A program made the translations under genes and the position numbers. A stretch of DNA of 64,000 nt, from assembly GCA_019916065.1 (NCBI GenBank), contig CM034233.1:26981936-27045935 (forward strand), in the 5' to 3' direction. This document shows, one piece after another, positions 12,151 through 23,727 of the stretch (positions within the stretch are counted from its first letter, which is position 1; each line of letters begins with the position of its first letter). A model generated the notes under the pieces. That model searched no databases and had not been told where the DNA came from. It worked only from the letters and a program-made list of their open reading frames with translations. The stretch comes from Vitellaria paradoxa. Lineage: Eukaryota > Streptophyta > Magnoliopsida > Ericales > Sapotaceae.

Positions 12151-12203
12151 AGAAATATAAATAATGATAAATATATATATTTGGGTTATAACAGCTAAAG
12201 AAA

Positions 12204-12608
12204 TTGCCTATAAGGACAGGGGACTTCTAGTGTTGTTCGACCACAATAACTAGCTCAGTCAACTTCTTATCAGTAATTCAGTCAACTCTTATTAGCAAAG
12301 TGCTAGGCCCTCTAAGTCAAATGTAGTACAATAACAGTTTTTGATGGCAGCTTAAGGTGGATCTCAACAACATCTAAATTTTATGTTAAAGACAACCTAA
12401 TTTTAGCTTATAACCTTGATCGAAATCATATTTAAGAATATCAAAATCCCCACATCTTGAAGATAACACCATGCGAAGGAAACAAAGATGAAGAGCCAAA
12501 GATGTTGGATTTTTCTTTTTTTCCATCATTCTTATTTCTTTCTTTATTTTCCCATTTCCTCTTTTAGCCACAACACACCAACATAAACGCGTGCGCGCCC
12601 ACACATAC
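12204..12608. other. Decayed gypsy remainder, no gene
   Basis: Follows the nested solo LTR. A few codons still fit the zinc-knuckle end, then no family resemblance is visible. Confidence 0.5.
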
Positions 12609-14438
12609 TGTTATGCCCCTAACCTCGTGGTTTGGGATGAACGACATAGAATATCAAAACTAATTCCAACGAATAATAAACCTAAACTATGGTTATGTTT
12701 ACCCAACCTATCAATCAAAACATCTCTACTCATCCATGATTCTTATATAAAATATTATTAAACAATATCATAATAAAGAAAGGTCACACCTTGGTGATAA
12801 CCTCTAAAGGTCCACGTGATCACAACTAACATTATCTATAATTAATATTGTTTTATAACATTATAATTATTTGTGACCCACATCTTAGGTTAGACAAATA
12901 AAAATAAAATCCATACACTTCATATGACAACGATATCATAATTGGAAGTCTCAGACCCACTGACTAAGTCCACTATCTGAATACCAAAACATTAGTGAGA
13001 AAACACAATCTCTCTAACTCTCCAATGTAGATAATCCAATCTCTCGGTTAAATGAATCAAAATATAATAAATCATAGTTAAGACCAGACTCAGGCCTTTC
13101 ATGCCTAAGTTGTATATGTATCTTATTTTAGGAGTCAAGTCATCATAGTTCTGTACTCATTTCTCTAAATTCCTAATAAAACTCATTCTCAACATAATGA
13201 ATAATATACATCATTGTAATTAATCATCTTAGTATCTCTACACATCACAATAACAAATGCACATCATGCAATGGGGAATAAGGGAATGAAATGCCAATGC
13301 ATATCTTAATATCCATCTATCCTTAACGGGTGACGCTTAGCAAAGAACTCGGGGCTACCAATTACACCATTTACGCATATGATGAACATTTATCTCAATA
13401 CATTTCATAAGTAAAAAACCATGTTACACTCCCACAGGGGTAAGACTCAAGAGAACTGTGTCACCCTCTGACCCTTCTGCTAAGAAACTGTGTTACGCCC
13501 TTAATTAGACACTACTTGTCTCAAGTAGACTCTGGCAACAGTTTAAAGAAATAATCTCAATGTATCATCTCAATATTACTGTCCCAACTCTAATTACTAA
13601 TCTCTAGTCATATATATCGAATGAGAATCATCTAATATTTTTAAAATCTTATTTTATTATTTTCCTTAAAATCATAGATCCTGTCCATATATATGATCCC
13701 ATGCGTTAGCACATTAATAATATCAGTATGGCACTCTCGACCAATCAATAATCAAAACATATCTAGATGATACCGTCCTATGCCCATGCAAATGATATGC
13801 TCAATCATGCCACATCATATAAATTGTATAATTGATGCCCCAACATATTTATTATACCATAAAAGAAAGTCTCATCTCAAAAGAAATTAAAAAATAAATA
13901 AAAGAGCAAAACCAGAATAAGTCACTACTTGCTCGCAAGCAACTTGAACCTTCAACTTTACCTCGCACCCTACTCGAATCTTTAAGTTGTGGTAGAACGC
14001 CTCATACCCTCCTGTTGGGTAGCTGAACCATCAAGCTTAACTCACACCCTAGCCTCATCACACAGCTTGGATATGTACTGCGACAGAACATCTTTGGCCT
14101 CATTTGGCCTAAATTTGACCTCTTTGGGTTTCAAACTCAACAATATAAACATAAAAGACCTCAACCTAAGACTAAATTATATAATAAATACTTTTTTACA
14201 CATGATCTTCAATATATTTCACCTATATATGCATATATCTATACATTAATATATACTTATATATATATGTCAACCCATATAATTAAGCTTTCATTCTCAA
14301 CCAAAACAAGTATATAATATCTCAAATTCATGTTATTTATAAAAATAAATATATATATAAGTCTCATCTATCTCAAATCCTAAGAAAAGAGAATAAATGT
14401 AGAAAATTCTCAAAACTCTCCAAACTTCGATAGCTTGA
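12609..14438 (-). repeat. LTR-like sequence, minus orientation, borders incomplete
   Basis: Begins TGTTATGCCCCTAACC, which on the minus strand is a GGGGCATAACA tail like that of gypsy LTRs. The interior (a CCACAGGGGTAAGACTC..GTGTCACCC..TGTTACGCCC arrangement at 13430-13500) resembles the layout of the solo LTR at 10041. I could not find the other end or a target duplication. It may continue through the MITE and up to the CACTA insertion at 14957, and beyond it at 29948. Confidence 0.35.
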
Positions 14439-14754
14439 GGCTCCGTTTGAGAACAATTAGCATTGGCTAATGGCTAGTAGCTAGGTAAAAAAAAGCTAGC
14501 TAATTTTGTGTTTGGGAAAGAAAAAAAAAGTGGCTAATGGCTAGTAGCTAGCTAAAAAAAAGCTAGCTAATTTTGTGTTTGAGAAGGAAAAAAAAAAGTG
14601 ACTTTTTTATAGGTAGCTAACTTATTTTTGTTAAATTGACATTTTTATCCTTGAAAGTTTAAAAGAAGGTTACAATATAAGAGGGTAAAAAATTTCAACC
14701 ACTGTTGAAGTAACCATTAGCCTTGGCTAATGGCTTCTCTTCCCAAACGGACTC
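14439..14754. mobile_element. MITE with CCGTTTGG-type ends and internal duplication
   Basis: The left end reads GGCTCCGTTTGAGAACAATT and the right end CTTCCCAAACGGACTC, giving inverted ends. Near both ends a GGCTAATGG / CCATTAGCC segment is also inverted. A 67-bp unit beginning TGGCTAATGGCTAGTAGCTA is tandemly duplicated (from 14464 and from 14531). Length and structure fit a MITE, probably hAT-type. A clear target duplication was not found. Confidence 0.65.
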
Positions 14755-14957
14755 TAAAACTTTTAGCTTAAACCAAACTAACACAAACAAATAGTACTGT
14801 GACAATCACGAAATTGAATAGCTCTAGATCCATCTGGCCTTCACTCTCTCTTTCTATTCTCTCTCCTCTCTTTCCTGTCTCTTTCTTGCATGCTAAGCCG
14901 CTAGAAAAGAAAAAAAAATATAAGGAAAGAAAGAATAAGGGAAAAAATAGGATGGCC

Positions 14958-15380
14958 CACTGCAAGAAATCACATAATTGGCGACCACTTTTGCCGACCA
15001 AAAATCTTTTGGTCGCTAATTGTCAACAATTCCCGACTAATTGGTTGGCAATTAGAAAGGAACCTTTCCCGACCAACTCCTTTGGTCGCCAAATGTGGCA
15101 CAAAAAAATTTTACTAATTTTACCGACCAATTGGTCGCTAATGATGCCAAATTTTGCCTGCCAACTTTTGCGCCAAAACCATTAAACTTATGTTATTATT
15201 CCCGACCTGCTGGTCGGAAAAAGATTCAAAAATTCTACATATTTTACCGACCAATTGGTCGTTGATGATGCTGATGATGCTAGATTTTACACAGGTGAGA
15301 ATCTTGAAATTTTATCTCCGATCAATCAGTCGGTAATAAGGGTCATTCGGCAACCATATATCCAGTCGGTACAGCAACCA
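14958..15380 (+). repeat. Left terminal and subterminal region of the CACTA element
   Basis: Contains at least six copies of the subterminal motif, for example CCGACCAATTGGTCG at 15123-15137 and 15247-15261, plus variants near 15029, 15063, 15203 and 15318. In En/Spm such repeats are binding sites of the TNPA-type protein; here the motif is a near-perfect palindrome. Confidence 0.8.
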
Positions 15381-16116
15381 AAATTTTTTTAGCTAAACCC
15401 CCAAATGTTTATCTTACAGTCAATAGGTCTCTCTCTGATTTCCCATCCGCTCTCTCTCTCTCATTATCTATACGTGTGTAAGGCACTGTCTGTGCGAGCT
15501 CCTCCACCAACAAATCTCTATCGTGCGGTGCTTCTCTGAACTAACAATCATCGTCGCCATTGCTGACTTGCTCCTCCGCTTCCTTTGCCAGAAATTGAAG
15601 TCGTACTCCTCTGCCTTGCTAAAAATCCCTAACATTCCTCCTCTTCGGCTAACCTTTGCCATAAATTGTCAATATTTCAAATATCGGTAACAAAATTTTT
15701 GTTTTGTAATGCTATTCATATACACACATACACACACAAAATACATTTGAGATATTTCTAGGTTTTGACTGATAGAGTTAACTTTGTAGATAATCTCCAT
15801 CAATTTATTTAGGTTTAATTGATGATGTAATTTTTGGGGTATGCCTTTTGCATCAATGCTATATTTATATTATTTTTAATTTTTTTGTCCCATAAAATAG
15901 TAATATTACTGTACATTTCGATCTTAAATTTGTTTAGAGTAGATGGAAAAATAGAATTATGCTTAGAAAATGGTTCAATGGAGTAACCTGATTGAATCTT
16001 CTTTATATAAGGACACTGAAAAATTCTATGCAAAGTTCCTATAATTTGAAGTAATTTAAACCCCCTCAGCTTCAGCTATCAACTCTCAAAAGTTTTAAAA
16101 AAATTTGACAAAACAC
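15381..16116 (+). other. Leader region of the CACTA transposase, no recognisable coding
   Basis: Lies between the subterminal array and the first recognisable transposase codons. It begins with CT-rich sequence (15420-15470) and becomes AT-rich. The N-terminal third of a normal TNP2 protein should lie here but is not visible, so this part is probably deleted or replaced. Confidence 0.5.
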
Positions 16117-17604
16117 ATCCTGAATTTGCCAGAGACTTAAGAAATGTGAGGCTCGGCCTCGCCACTGATGGGTTTAATCCTTTTGGGAACATGAGCATTT
16201 CATACAGCATGTGGCCTATCATAGTTACACCATATAATTTGCCACCATGGAAATGTATGAAAGAGCAAGTTTGCATGATGTCGTTACTTATTCCAGGACC
16301 AAGTGCACCAAGTCGAAACATTGATGTTTATATGCGCCCATTAATTGATGAGTTGAAGGACTTGTGGGAAAATGGTGTGTGCACTTATGATGCATCGTCA
16401 GGGTACAACTTTCAAATGTGTGCAATTATTATGTGGACTATTAATGACTTTCCAGCTTATGGTAATCTGTCGGGGTGGACAACGAAACGCTACATGGCTT
16501 GCTCTAATTGTAATGAAAAACATTCGACCCAATCATTAAGAGGTAAGATTAGGTACATGGGTGCTCGTCGTTTCCTTACGGAGGACCATTCTTGGCGAAG
16601 GAGCAAGCTTTTCGACGGTAAATTTGAGAATCGACGAAGGCCACGGGTTATAACTGGTGAGCAAATATTTGAGCAAGTGTCAGTAGGTACGTATGAGCCC
16701 TTTGGGAAGCATCCAAGCAATCTTAAGAGGTAAAAATTGATTAGCAACTCTCAAAGAGATATTATTAAGAAAGTCAACCTGAATTGGAACAAACAAAGCA
16801 TTCTGTTCGAGCTACCCTATTGGAAGATGCTCAATCTCAGGCATAATTTTGATGTCATGCATATAGAAAAAAAATATATGTGATAGTTTAATTGGCACAT
16901 TGTTGAGTATTCACGGAAAGAGTAAGAATACCCCAAAAGCTCGTATGGACTTAAAAGACATGAAAATTAGAAAAACCTTGCATTGTAAGGAGTGTCCTGA
17001 TGGTAAACTCATAATACCTCCTGCATTGTACACATTGTCTCCACAGGAAAGACAAAAGTTCTTGGATTTTTTACAGTCTATCAAGTATCCAGATGGATAT
17101 GTAGCAAACATTTCCAGATGTGTAAATACAAAGGATGGTAGGTTGTCGGGTCTTAAAAGTCATGACTGCCATGTTCTTTTACAAAAAATTCTTCCGGTTG
17201 GGATGCGTGGATTCCATGGCAAGGATATTTGCACTCCATTGTTTGAGTTAGGGAATTTTTTCCAGGAATTATGTGCTAAACATTGAATATGAGTCAATTT
17301 GAAAAAATAGAGGAACGCATTGTTTTGATCCTTTGTAAGTTGGAGAAAATTTTCCCCCCTGCATTCTTTGATGTCATGGTACATTTGCCTATTCATTTAC
17401 CCCATAAGGCTAAACTTGGGGGGCCAGTGCAATATCGGTGGATGTACCCGATTGAACGATAATATATTCCTTAACTTTACTTATAGAATTACATGTTAAA
17501 GGTCATCATAAAATGTTTGACCTGCAACCTAATTTTGTTTTATCTCTTTTATATTAAAGGTTTCTTGGCACACTAAAAAAGTTTGTCAAAAATTGAGCTT
17601 GTCC

Positions 17605-17609
17605 AGAAG
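17605..17609 (+). repeat. Target-site duplication AGAAG, left copy
   Basis: Identical to 25282-25286 and directly abuts the TG of the 5' LTR. Removing the element and one copy restores continuous TNP2-like codons. Confidence 0.95.
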
Positions 17610-18801
17610 TGTGACATCTTGAATTTTTATTTTATGCATTAATTTTATTTTTTATTTTTATTATTTAATTTCTATCCTTGGAAATTTTAATTCCATAATA
17701 TTATAAAATTTATGTAGTTTTAATTAATTGGTTGATTAATTAAATTATTAAAATATTATTTTAACTAATCTAATGGATAATATCATAAATATAGCCATAT
17801 GACTATTGTTAGAGGAATGATGGGCTTGGGGTAATAGGGGGCTACGTGCCCAAGTTGATGACCAAGAAAAAAAAAAAAAAGAAATTAAGGTTGGCTAGCA
17901 AGCTTGGTCGGCCATGCACACACACATATATATATATATATGATATGGGTGCAAAAGGGAGGAGACCCGAGAGGAACTGTGCGGAGGAAGGAAAAAAAAT
18001 AAAGTGAGGAAAAAGAAGAAGGGAATCTTGGGAAATTTTGGCGGGAGAATTAAGGTAAGTTATTTTGTTAAATTAAAAATCAATTTTTTTTTATATATAT
18101 GTATATATACTTTTCTTTTTGGTAGTTAAATTAAATTTGTGGAAGCCATGATGGCTAAGTTAAATTTATTAAATTTACATTAGTAATTAATTTTGGGTTA
18201 TATTTTAACTATTCAATGTTTGATTTATATATTTTATTGGACTAAAAATTATTAGGACCCAAGGATAATCAGCAGCCACCCTCTCAATAAATTGACTTTC
18301 TCAGAATATTTACTATTTAGGTGGGTATATTAAACTTAAAAATAAAAGTTATTAAATATGAACGGCTAAATTTTTATTTATTTATTGCCGAATATTTATG
18401 TTGCTAAGTACTATTTGCTGCTTATAAATTATTGTGTTAGTGGAGAATTGTGGTTATTTGTGGAATGATAAAATTGAGAAATAGTATTTTTATTATTATA
18501 AAAAAATAAATTATTGCATATCAGCATGAGTTGTGTGCATTATACTTGTATTATGGTCAGATGGGACCAGGCCAGATGGGGCTAAAAATTAATAATATGC
18601 AACCAGATGGGGCCGGAGAAAATGATATAGCTAGACAAGGCTAAAGGACAAGCTAAATTAAAGTCACTATCCACTGTTGAGCGCTCAACTCATGGGCCAG
18701 ATGGGGCCAAATGTGTATTGCATTATCATTTAAAATTATTGATTATGCAAATGTGTTACGATATGGCCAGTTGGGGCCTAGTGATGATAAATTGTGTATT
18801 G

Positions 18802-18833
<32 letters not shown>

Positions 18834-19299
18834 CAGATGTGGCACAATTAAATTAAAGATAAGTTGGTTATGGGATAGTTATTGACATAATTACTGTGAA
18901 CTATTTCTTGGTACATATTTATTATCTTTTATTCTAAGTATAATACCCCCACTGAGTGTGTGACACTCACACCCAAATTTACACATTTCTGGTTAAGTTT
19001 AGAAGTGGCTGCGAGATATTTGAGGAGGATCTAAGTTGTTTATTTCCTGTTTTAAATTTGTGTCTGAAGTTTGTATAAGCAATTTAAGGTTAAAACTGTG
19101 TCAAATTAATACTTTGCTGGATGAGTTTTGTAAATTGTAATTTTATGTATATTTAAAGCTTGATGAAAAATTTTTGTTTGCCTTCTTGTCTTAAATTTTA
19201 TATTTTAAGAAAATATTGATATTTTATATTTAGGTAGAGAATTTAGTATTGTCCACCCTATTTAAGAGATTAAATGTATCCTAAAATAGGGATGTGACA
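17610..19299 (+). repeat. 5' LTR of the chromovirus
   Basis: Runs from TGTGACATCTTGAATTTTTA to AAATAGGGATGTGACA, 1690 bp. It contains repeated CCAGATGGGGCC motifs (18555-18775), (TA)n tracts at 17924-17942 and 18805-18830, and a palindrome-like GTGTGTGACACTCACAC near 18955. The region around 17930 with a TATA tract is a plausible promoter. The same family occurs as a solo LTR at 45538-47423. Confidence 0.92.
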
Positions 19300-19302
19300 A
19301 GT

Positions 19303-19315
19303 TGGTATCAGAGCC
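19303..19315 (+). promoter_or_regulatory. Primer binding site (initiator Met tRNA)
   Basis: TGGTATCAGAGCC lies three bases after the LTR end; it is the standard plant retrotransposon site complementary to the 3' end of initiator methionine tRNA and primes minus-strand cDNA synthesis. Confidence 0.93.
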
Positions 19316-19519
19316 TAGGTTAGAGGGTTCTATAGACTTGTCAGTGTTGGATACTTATAGCCAACTATAGAAAAAATGTCCTAAGGTTAGGTGATTGCAG
19401 TGTGATGTTTACTTGCATGAGAAATAAGTTATTTGTTTTATATTCTATTCCCTAAGGAGATAGGTTGTTTTGGGCACTAATTAGACTTTTATTAATGTTT
19501 ATAGCATTGGGTGGGGTAG

Positions 19520-20089
19520 ATGGCAAATCCATGGATGTTATGGTCCCAGTGGATTCTGGCATATCAGGAGGCCTTAGCTAGCCTTGATATAGAAGAACAG
19601 CATTTCATCCAAATGCGAGGTCGAGAGCTAGCCCGACAAAATATTCTAGATACTGCGGGGTCTTGGGCACAATGGACGAGACACATCCAGAATATGATTA
19701 CACAGGAAAAGGCTGTGTTAGAATTGCTAGCGGTGGAGCGACAGCTACAGCTACTAGACACCCCATAGGCTTTTTTAGGGTTAGTTCATGCAATGGTGTA
19801 AGAAGGGGTTTTAGTATACCAACCAGTAGCTGGAGAGCCTGCATAGCTCGACCCAGCCCAACTACCATTCACCTTAGCTCCCCCACCTACTCTTGAGCTA
19901 GTAGTAGATTCGATACCTAAGGAGGACCCTGGGGAGCCTATTATTATTAACTTGACTGGAGAGTCGGATAGCAACACTGATGGGAGTTCTTTTGAGGAAG
20001 ACCCAGAAGAAGACTTAGAGAAACCTATCTTTATCGACTTGATGCGAGAGTCAGATAGCGACACTGACGGAAGCTCTACCGTTGCATAA
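19520..20089 (+). pseudogene. Extra leader ORF upstream of gag in the chromovirus
   Basis: A single frame of 190 codons including the final stop, interrupted only by three stops: TAG at 19766, TAA at 19799 and TAG at 19844. Each can derive from CAG or CAA by one C-to-T change. Ignoring these, the protein starts MANPWMLWSQWILAYQEALA, continues with a charged helical part (residues about 20-82), a proline-rich hinge (LPFTLAPPPT, about residues 115-124) and an acidic end with two repeats of ESDSNTDGSS/ESDSDTDGSS separated by an EEDPEEDLEKP stretch. I do not recognise a family. It sits between the primer site and gag, where a short leader is normal but an ORF of this size is not standard. It may be an accessory protein of this lineage or an old gag duplication; no function is claimed. 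Confidence 0.6.
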
Positions 20090-20443
20090 GAAGCTGGGTA
20101 GTAGTTGTATATAATTTTGGGAATGATAAGTGATAGTTGTATATAGTTTTGAGAATGATATTATACAACACTAGTCTATGTATAGTTTTAGAAATCACCG
20201 AGTAGTGACAGCTATATATATCCTAGTGTAGGGATAGACTGATGTTTGTGTATAGTTAGGATGATGTAGAAATATTTTTTTGTGTAAACTATTCAGACAA
20301 TAGTAATGAAAATTCACAATATTACCCAAATGTGTGGTTACTTCCAATATATATCTATTGATTTAAATGCTAAGGACTATGAAATTATAAATGTGATGAA
20401 AGTATATTTTGCACCTCACTGTGAATTTAATGTCAGATAAAAT

Positions 20444-21366
20444 ATGAATATTGAACACAATCCTGAGGAAATGGAAGGAGAAGGCTCAGTTGGTCAGGTC
20501 CCACCACCGATGGAGGCTATAGAGCAACCCGGAGATCAAAGGGATCAGCCTCTAGCACAGAATCAGCCAGATTCCGTGGAAAAGGTACTTCAGGCTGTAG
20601 TTAGATTGGTTGAACTTTAGACGGAGCAGAGTGTTAGACTCGAGGCTTATAGTACCATTTATGAACAATTTCTTAAGCTGGGACCCACATCTTTCTCCGG
20701 TTAACCCTTTGGAAGCTGAAGACTGGTTGAAGAGCATGGAAGTAATTTTTGAGGTTATGAAAATTGTTGATGAGGACAAAATCATTCTAGCAACATTTAT
20801 GTTGAAGGATCAAACTAGACTTTGGTGAAAAGCTACTAAAAGGTTGTCAGTTGTTGCAATAACTTGGAACCGATTTTGTGATACCTTCAATGATAAGTAC
20901 TTTCCTCAGTCGTATAGGCATGAAAAAGAGCAAGAGTTTATTACTCTACGACAAGGGAAGATGTCCGTTGCAGAGTATGAAGCTCAATTTACTGCCTTAT
21001 CTAGATTTGCTCTGGAGTTGGTGCAAACCGAAGATGCAAAATGTCAGAGATTCCAGCCGGGATTGGAGCTTTCTGTCAGATCCTGAATTTCTGCTTTTGA
21101 GATGAGAAGTTGCGGAGATTTGGTAAATAAGGCAAAGATTGTGGAAAAAGATGTTTGGGAGGCAATTGGAAGCCAGGAACAATCCAAAGAGGCTAGATTT
21201 GACTTGTCAGCTTCTCGGAAGACAGAAGGAGAATTTTCTAGACAAAGAAATCAATATACCCAGAATTATAGAGGTTCAGGTCAATCAAGGGAAGTAGGAG
21301 TGTCAGTTATGGTAGAACTCGAGAACAGAGTTCTAGGCAGACACCATCAGGTTCATGTGGGGTAGA
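20444..21366 (+). pseudogene. Chromovirus gag (N-terminal and capsid part)
   Basis: The start ATG at 20444 opens an acidic, proline- and glutamine-rich leader (MNIEHNPEEMEGEGSVG). The Retrotrans_gag domain follows: LGPTSFSG near 20678, NPLEAEDWLKSMEVIF, FNDKYFPQSYR, EFITLRQGKMSVAEYEAQF and CQRFQPGLELSVR to about 21083, then a basic glutamine-rich linker. Gag forms the virus-like particle core. Stops occur after VVRLVEL (20619), after TRLW (20826) and near 21084, plus a frameshift near 20700. Downstream the zinc knuckles are in the next segment. Confidence 0.88.
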
Positions 21367-21379
21367 TGTTAGAGAAAGA

Positions 21380-22736
21380 ATGAGAAATGTGGTATGCTTT
21401 GGGTGTGAGGCCACAGGACATTATGCCAGTGACTGTTCTATTCCGCGACACTTTACTTGTTTTCGATGTGGTCAGAAGGGGCATATTTCCAGAAGTTGTC
21501 TTACATTATCTACTCCAACAACCTCTGTGGCTAGTGCAATTGGTGGTAGCAAGGCTTCTTCAGTAGCTCCACAGAGAGGTAGAGAAGCGACCAGGAGATC
21601 TCATTCACAGGCTCGGGTTTATGTTATGACTCGTCAAGATGCTCAGGCAACTCCTGATGTTGTTACAGGTATGCTTTTTGTTACTAGCAAGCTTACTTGT
21701 GTACTGATAGATTCTGGGTCTACCCATTCTTTTGTATCCCGAGCATTTTGCATGCATTTAGATCAACCACTCTCCCAGTTAGATTCTGTGTTAGCTGTAA
21801 CCACGCCTACCGGTGATATAATGTTAGCACAAGACATATATAAAAACTGTGTGGTACGGATAGCAGGCAAGGATCTAGTTGTTGACTTGATACCCTTGAA
21901 CATATTTGACTTTGACATTATTTTGGGTATGGACTGGTTGTCAATATACCATGCTTCTATTGACTGCTTTACCAAGGAAGTGATGTTTAAAGTCCTAGGA
22001 GAACCCGATTTAGTGGTTCGTTGTGACTGTAGAGTGTTGCCTAATTGCTTGATATCAGGATTAAAAGCTAGAAAATTGTTGAACAAGGGATGTTTAGGAA
22101 TGATTGCCTATGTGGTAGATGTTAGAAAGCTTGAGGCTAAGCCTAATGATCTACCAATTGTGTGTGAGTACCCTGATGTGTTTCCTGATGAGTTGCCAGG
22201 AGTGGTCCTAGACAGAGATGTTGAATTTACTATTGAGTTGTTACCCGGAACTACACCAATTTCAATTGAACCTTACAGAATGGCACCTGTTGAGTTGAAA
22301 GAATTGAAAGTTCAATTACAAAATTTATTAGACAAAGGTTTTATCCGGTCTAGTGTGTCACCATGGGGAGCACCCATCCTGTTTGTGGAGAAGAAAGATG
22401 GCACCATGAGGTTATGTATCGATTACTGTCAACTGAATCGGGTAACGATAAAGAATAAGTATCCATTACCTAGGATTGACGATTTATTCGACCAATTGCA
22501 AGGTGCTACGGTGTTCTCGAAAATTGATTTGAAATCTGGATACGATCAGATCAAGGTAAGAGATAGTGATGTGCCCAAGACAGCCTTCAGAACCAAATAT
22601 GGACATTATGAATTTCTTGTTATGCCTTTTGGATTGACTAATGCACCAACTGTTTTCATGGACTTGATGAACCGGGTATTTAAACCCTACCTTGATATCT
22701 TCATGATTGTTTTTATTGATGATATTCTGGTTTAAT
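21380..22736 (+). pseudogene. Chromovirus zinc knuckles, protease and reverse transcriptase
   Basis: A 451-codon open stretch. Two CCHC knuckles lie at the start ([14 protein letters not shown] and [14 protein letters not shown], residues 5-40). The aspartic protease has its [10 protein letters not shown] active site near residue 113 and the LGMDWL motif later. RT follows with [57 protein letters not shown] and ends exactly at the catalytic FIDDILV box. A stop (TAA 22734-22736) cuts off the RT thumb. Protease matures the polyprotein and RT copies RNA to DNA. The stop replaces a codon that is normally aromatic (ILVYSKS-type), so it is a point mutation, not a natural end. Confidence 0.93.
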
Positions 22737-23727
22737 CAAAGAGTAAGGAAGAGCATACACAACATCTTAGAATTGTTTTACAAACCTTAAGGGAAAAACA
22801 ACTGTTTGCAAAGCTTAGTAAGTGTGAATTTTGGTTAGATCAAGTAGAGTAAGTGTGAATTTTGGTTAGATCAAGTAGTATTCTTGGGTCATGTGATTTC
22901 AGAGAATGGTATTAGTGTTGATCCTAAGAAGGTTGAGGCAGTTTTGAATTGGGAGCGTCTAACTAGTGTGACCGAAGTGCGTAGTTTTCTTGGGTTGGTA
23001 GGATATTATCGTCGTTTCATTCAGAACTTTTCTTCCATTGCATCACCTATGACACGATTAACTTGTAAGGGTGTTAAATTTGAACGGAATGATAGTTGTG
23101 AGAAAAGTTTTCAGAAATTAAAGACCAGGTTGACTACAACTCTAGTGTTGACACTTCCATCAGGTAACGGTGGATTTATAATTTATAGCGACGCTTCACG
23201 ACAAGGGTTAGGATGTGTCCTAATGCAAAATGAAAAAGTAATTGCAGATGCTTTGAGGCAATTAAGATCTCATGAACAAAATTATCCAACCCATGATTTG
23301 GAGTTAGCTGCAGTTGTATTTGTTTTGAAGTTATGGAGGCATTATTTGTATGGTGAGGCTATTGATATTTATACTAATCATCAAAGCTTGAAGTATTTTT
23401 GTTCACTAAAAAAGAACTTAATTTGAGGCAAAGAACATGGTTAGAGTTATTGAAGGATTATGATTGCAGTATCCATTATCACCCAGGAAAGCAAATGTGG
23501 TAGCAGATGCTCTGAGTCGCAAGACTGTGGGAATGTTAGCTTGTAATCAGTGTTGGAGGATTCACACATTTAATGACTTGACACATATGGGTGTAGAGTT
23601 AGCTGTAACTAGAACAGATGCGTTAATTGCTCAAGTTAGGGTGAGGCCATTGCTACTCGATCGTATTAAGAAGTTACAATTAGAAGATGCCCAATTACAA
23701 AAAAATTTGGAAACAAATGATAGATAA
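22737..23727 (+). pseudogene. Chromovirus RT thumb and RNase H
   Basis: After the stop the frame continues ([15 protein letters not shown]) until a perfect 31-bp tandem duplication at 22817-22878 shifts the frame. It resumes as [20 protein letters not shown] at 22884, then [13 protein letters not shown] and RNase H with [37 protein letters not shown] and [11 protein letters not shown] frameshift near 23425 precedes [11 protein letters not shown] at about 23490. RNase H removes RNA from RNA/DNA hybrids during replication. Confidence 0.9.

Larger units (their letters stand above)
10041..12193 (-). mobile_element. Solo LTR of a Ty3/gypsy element, nested in the gag pseudogene
   Basis: The block starts TGTCACACCCC and ends GGTTATAACA, so it has TG..CA ends; read on the minus strand it ends GGGGTGTGACA, a typical gypsy LTR tail. 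It is bordered by a perfect 5-bp target duplication GCTAA (10036-10040 and 12194-12198). Only one LTR is present, so the internal region was lost by LTR-LTR recombination. Length 2153 bp. Inside are duplicated GGTCACCACGG..CGGGCCTG segments (about 10739-10815), a duplicated unit with TA-tract and GCGCAGCA (11403-11565) and a three-fold repeat (12045-12150). Confidence 0.88.

Noticed and set aside
16079..16747. Minus-strand frames opposite the CACTA transposase
   Set aside because: Complement of TNP2 codons, which show clear family motifs on the plus strand.
21763..22086. 107-codon minus-strand frame within the chromovirus protease region
   Set aside because: Complement of a well-supported protease/RT frame.
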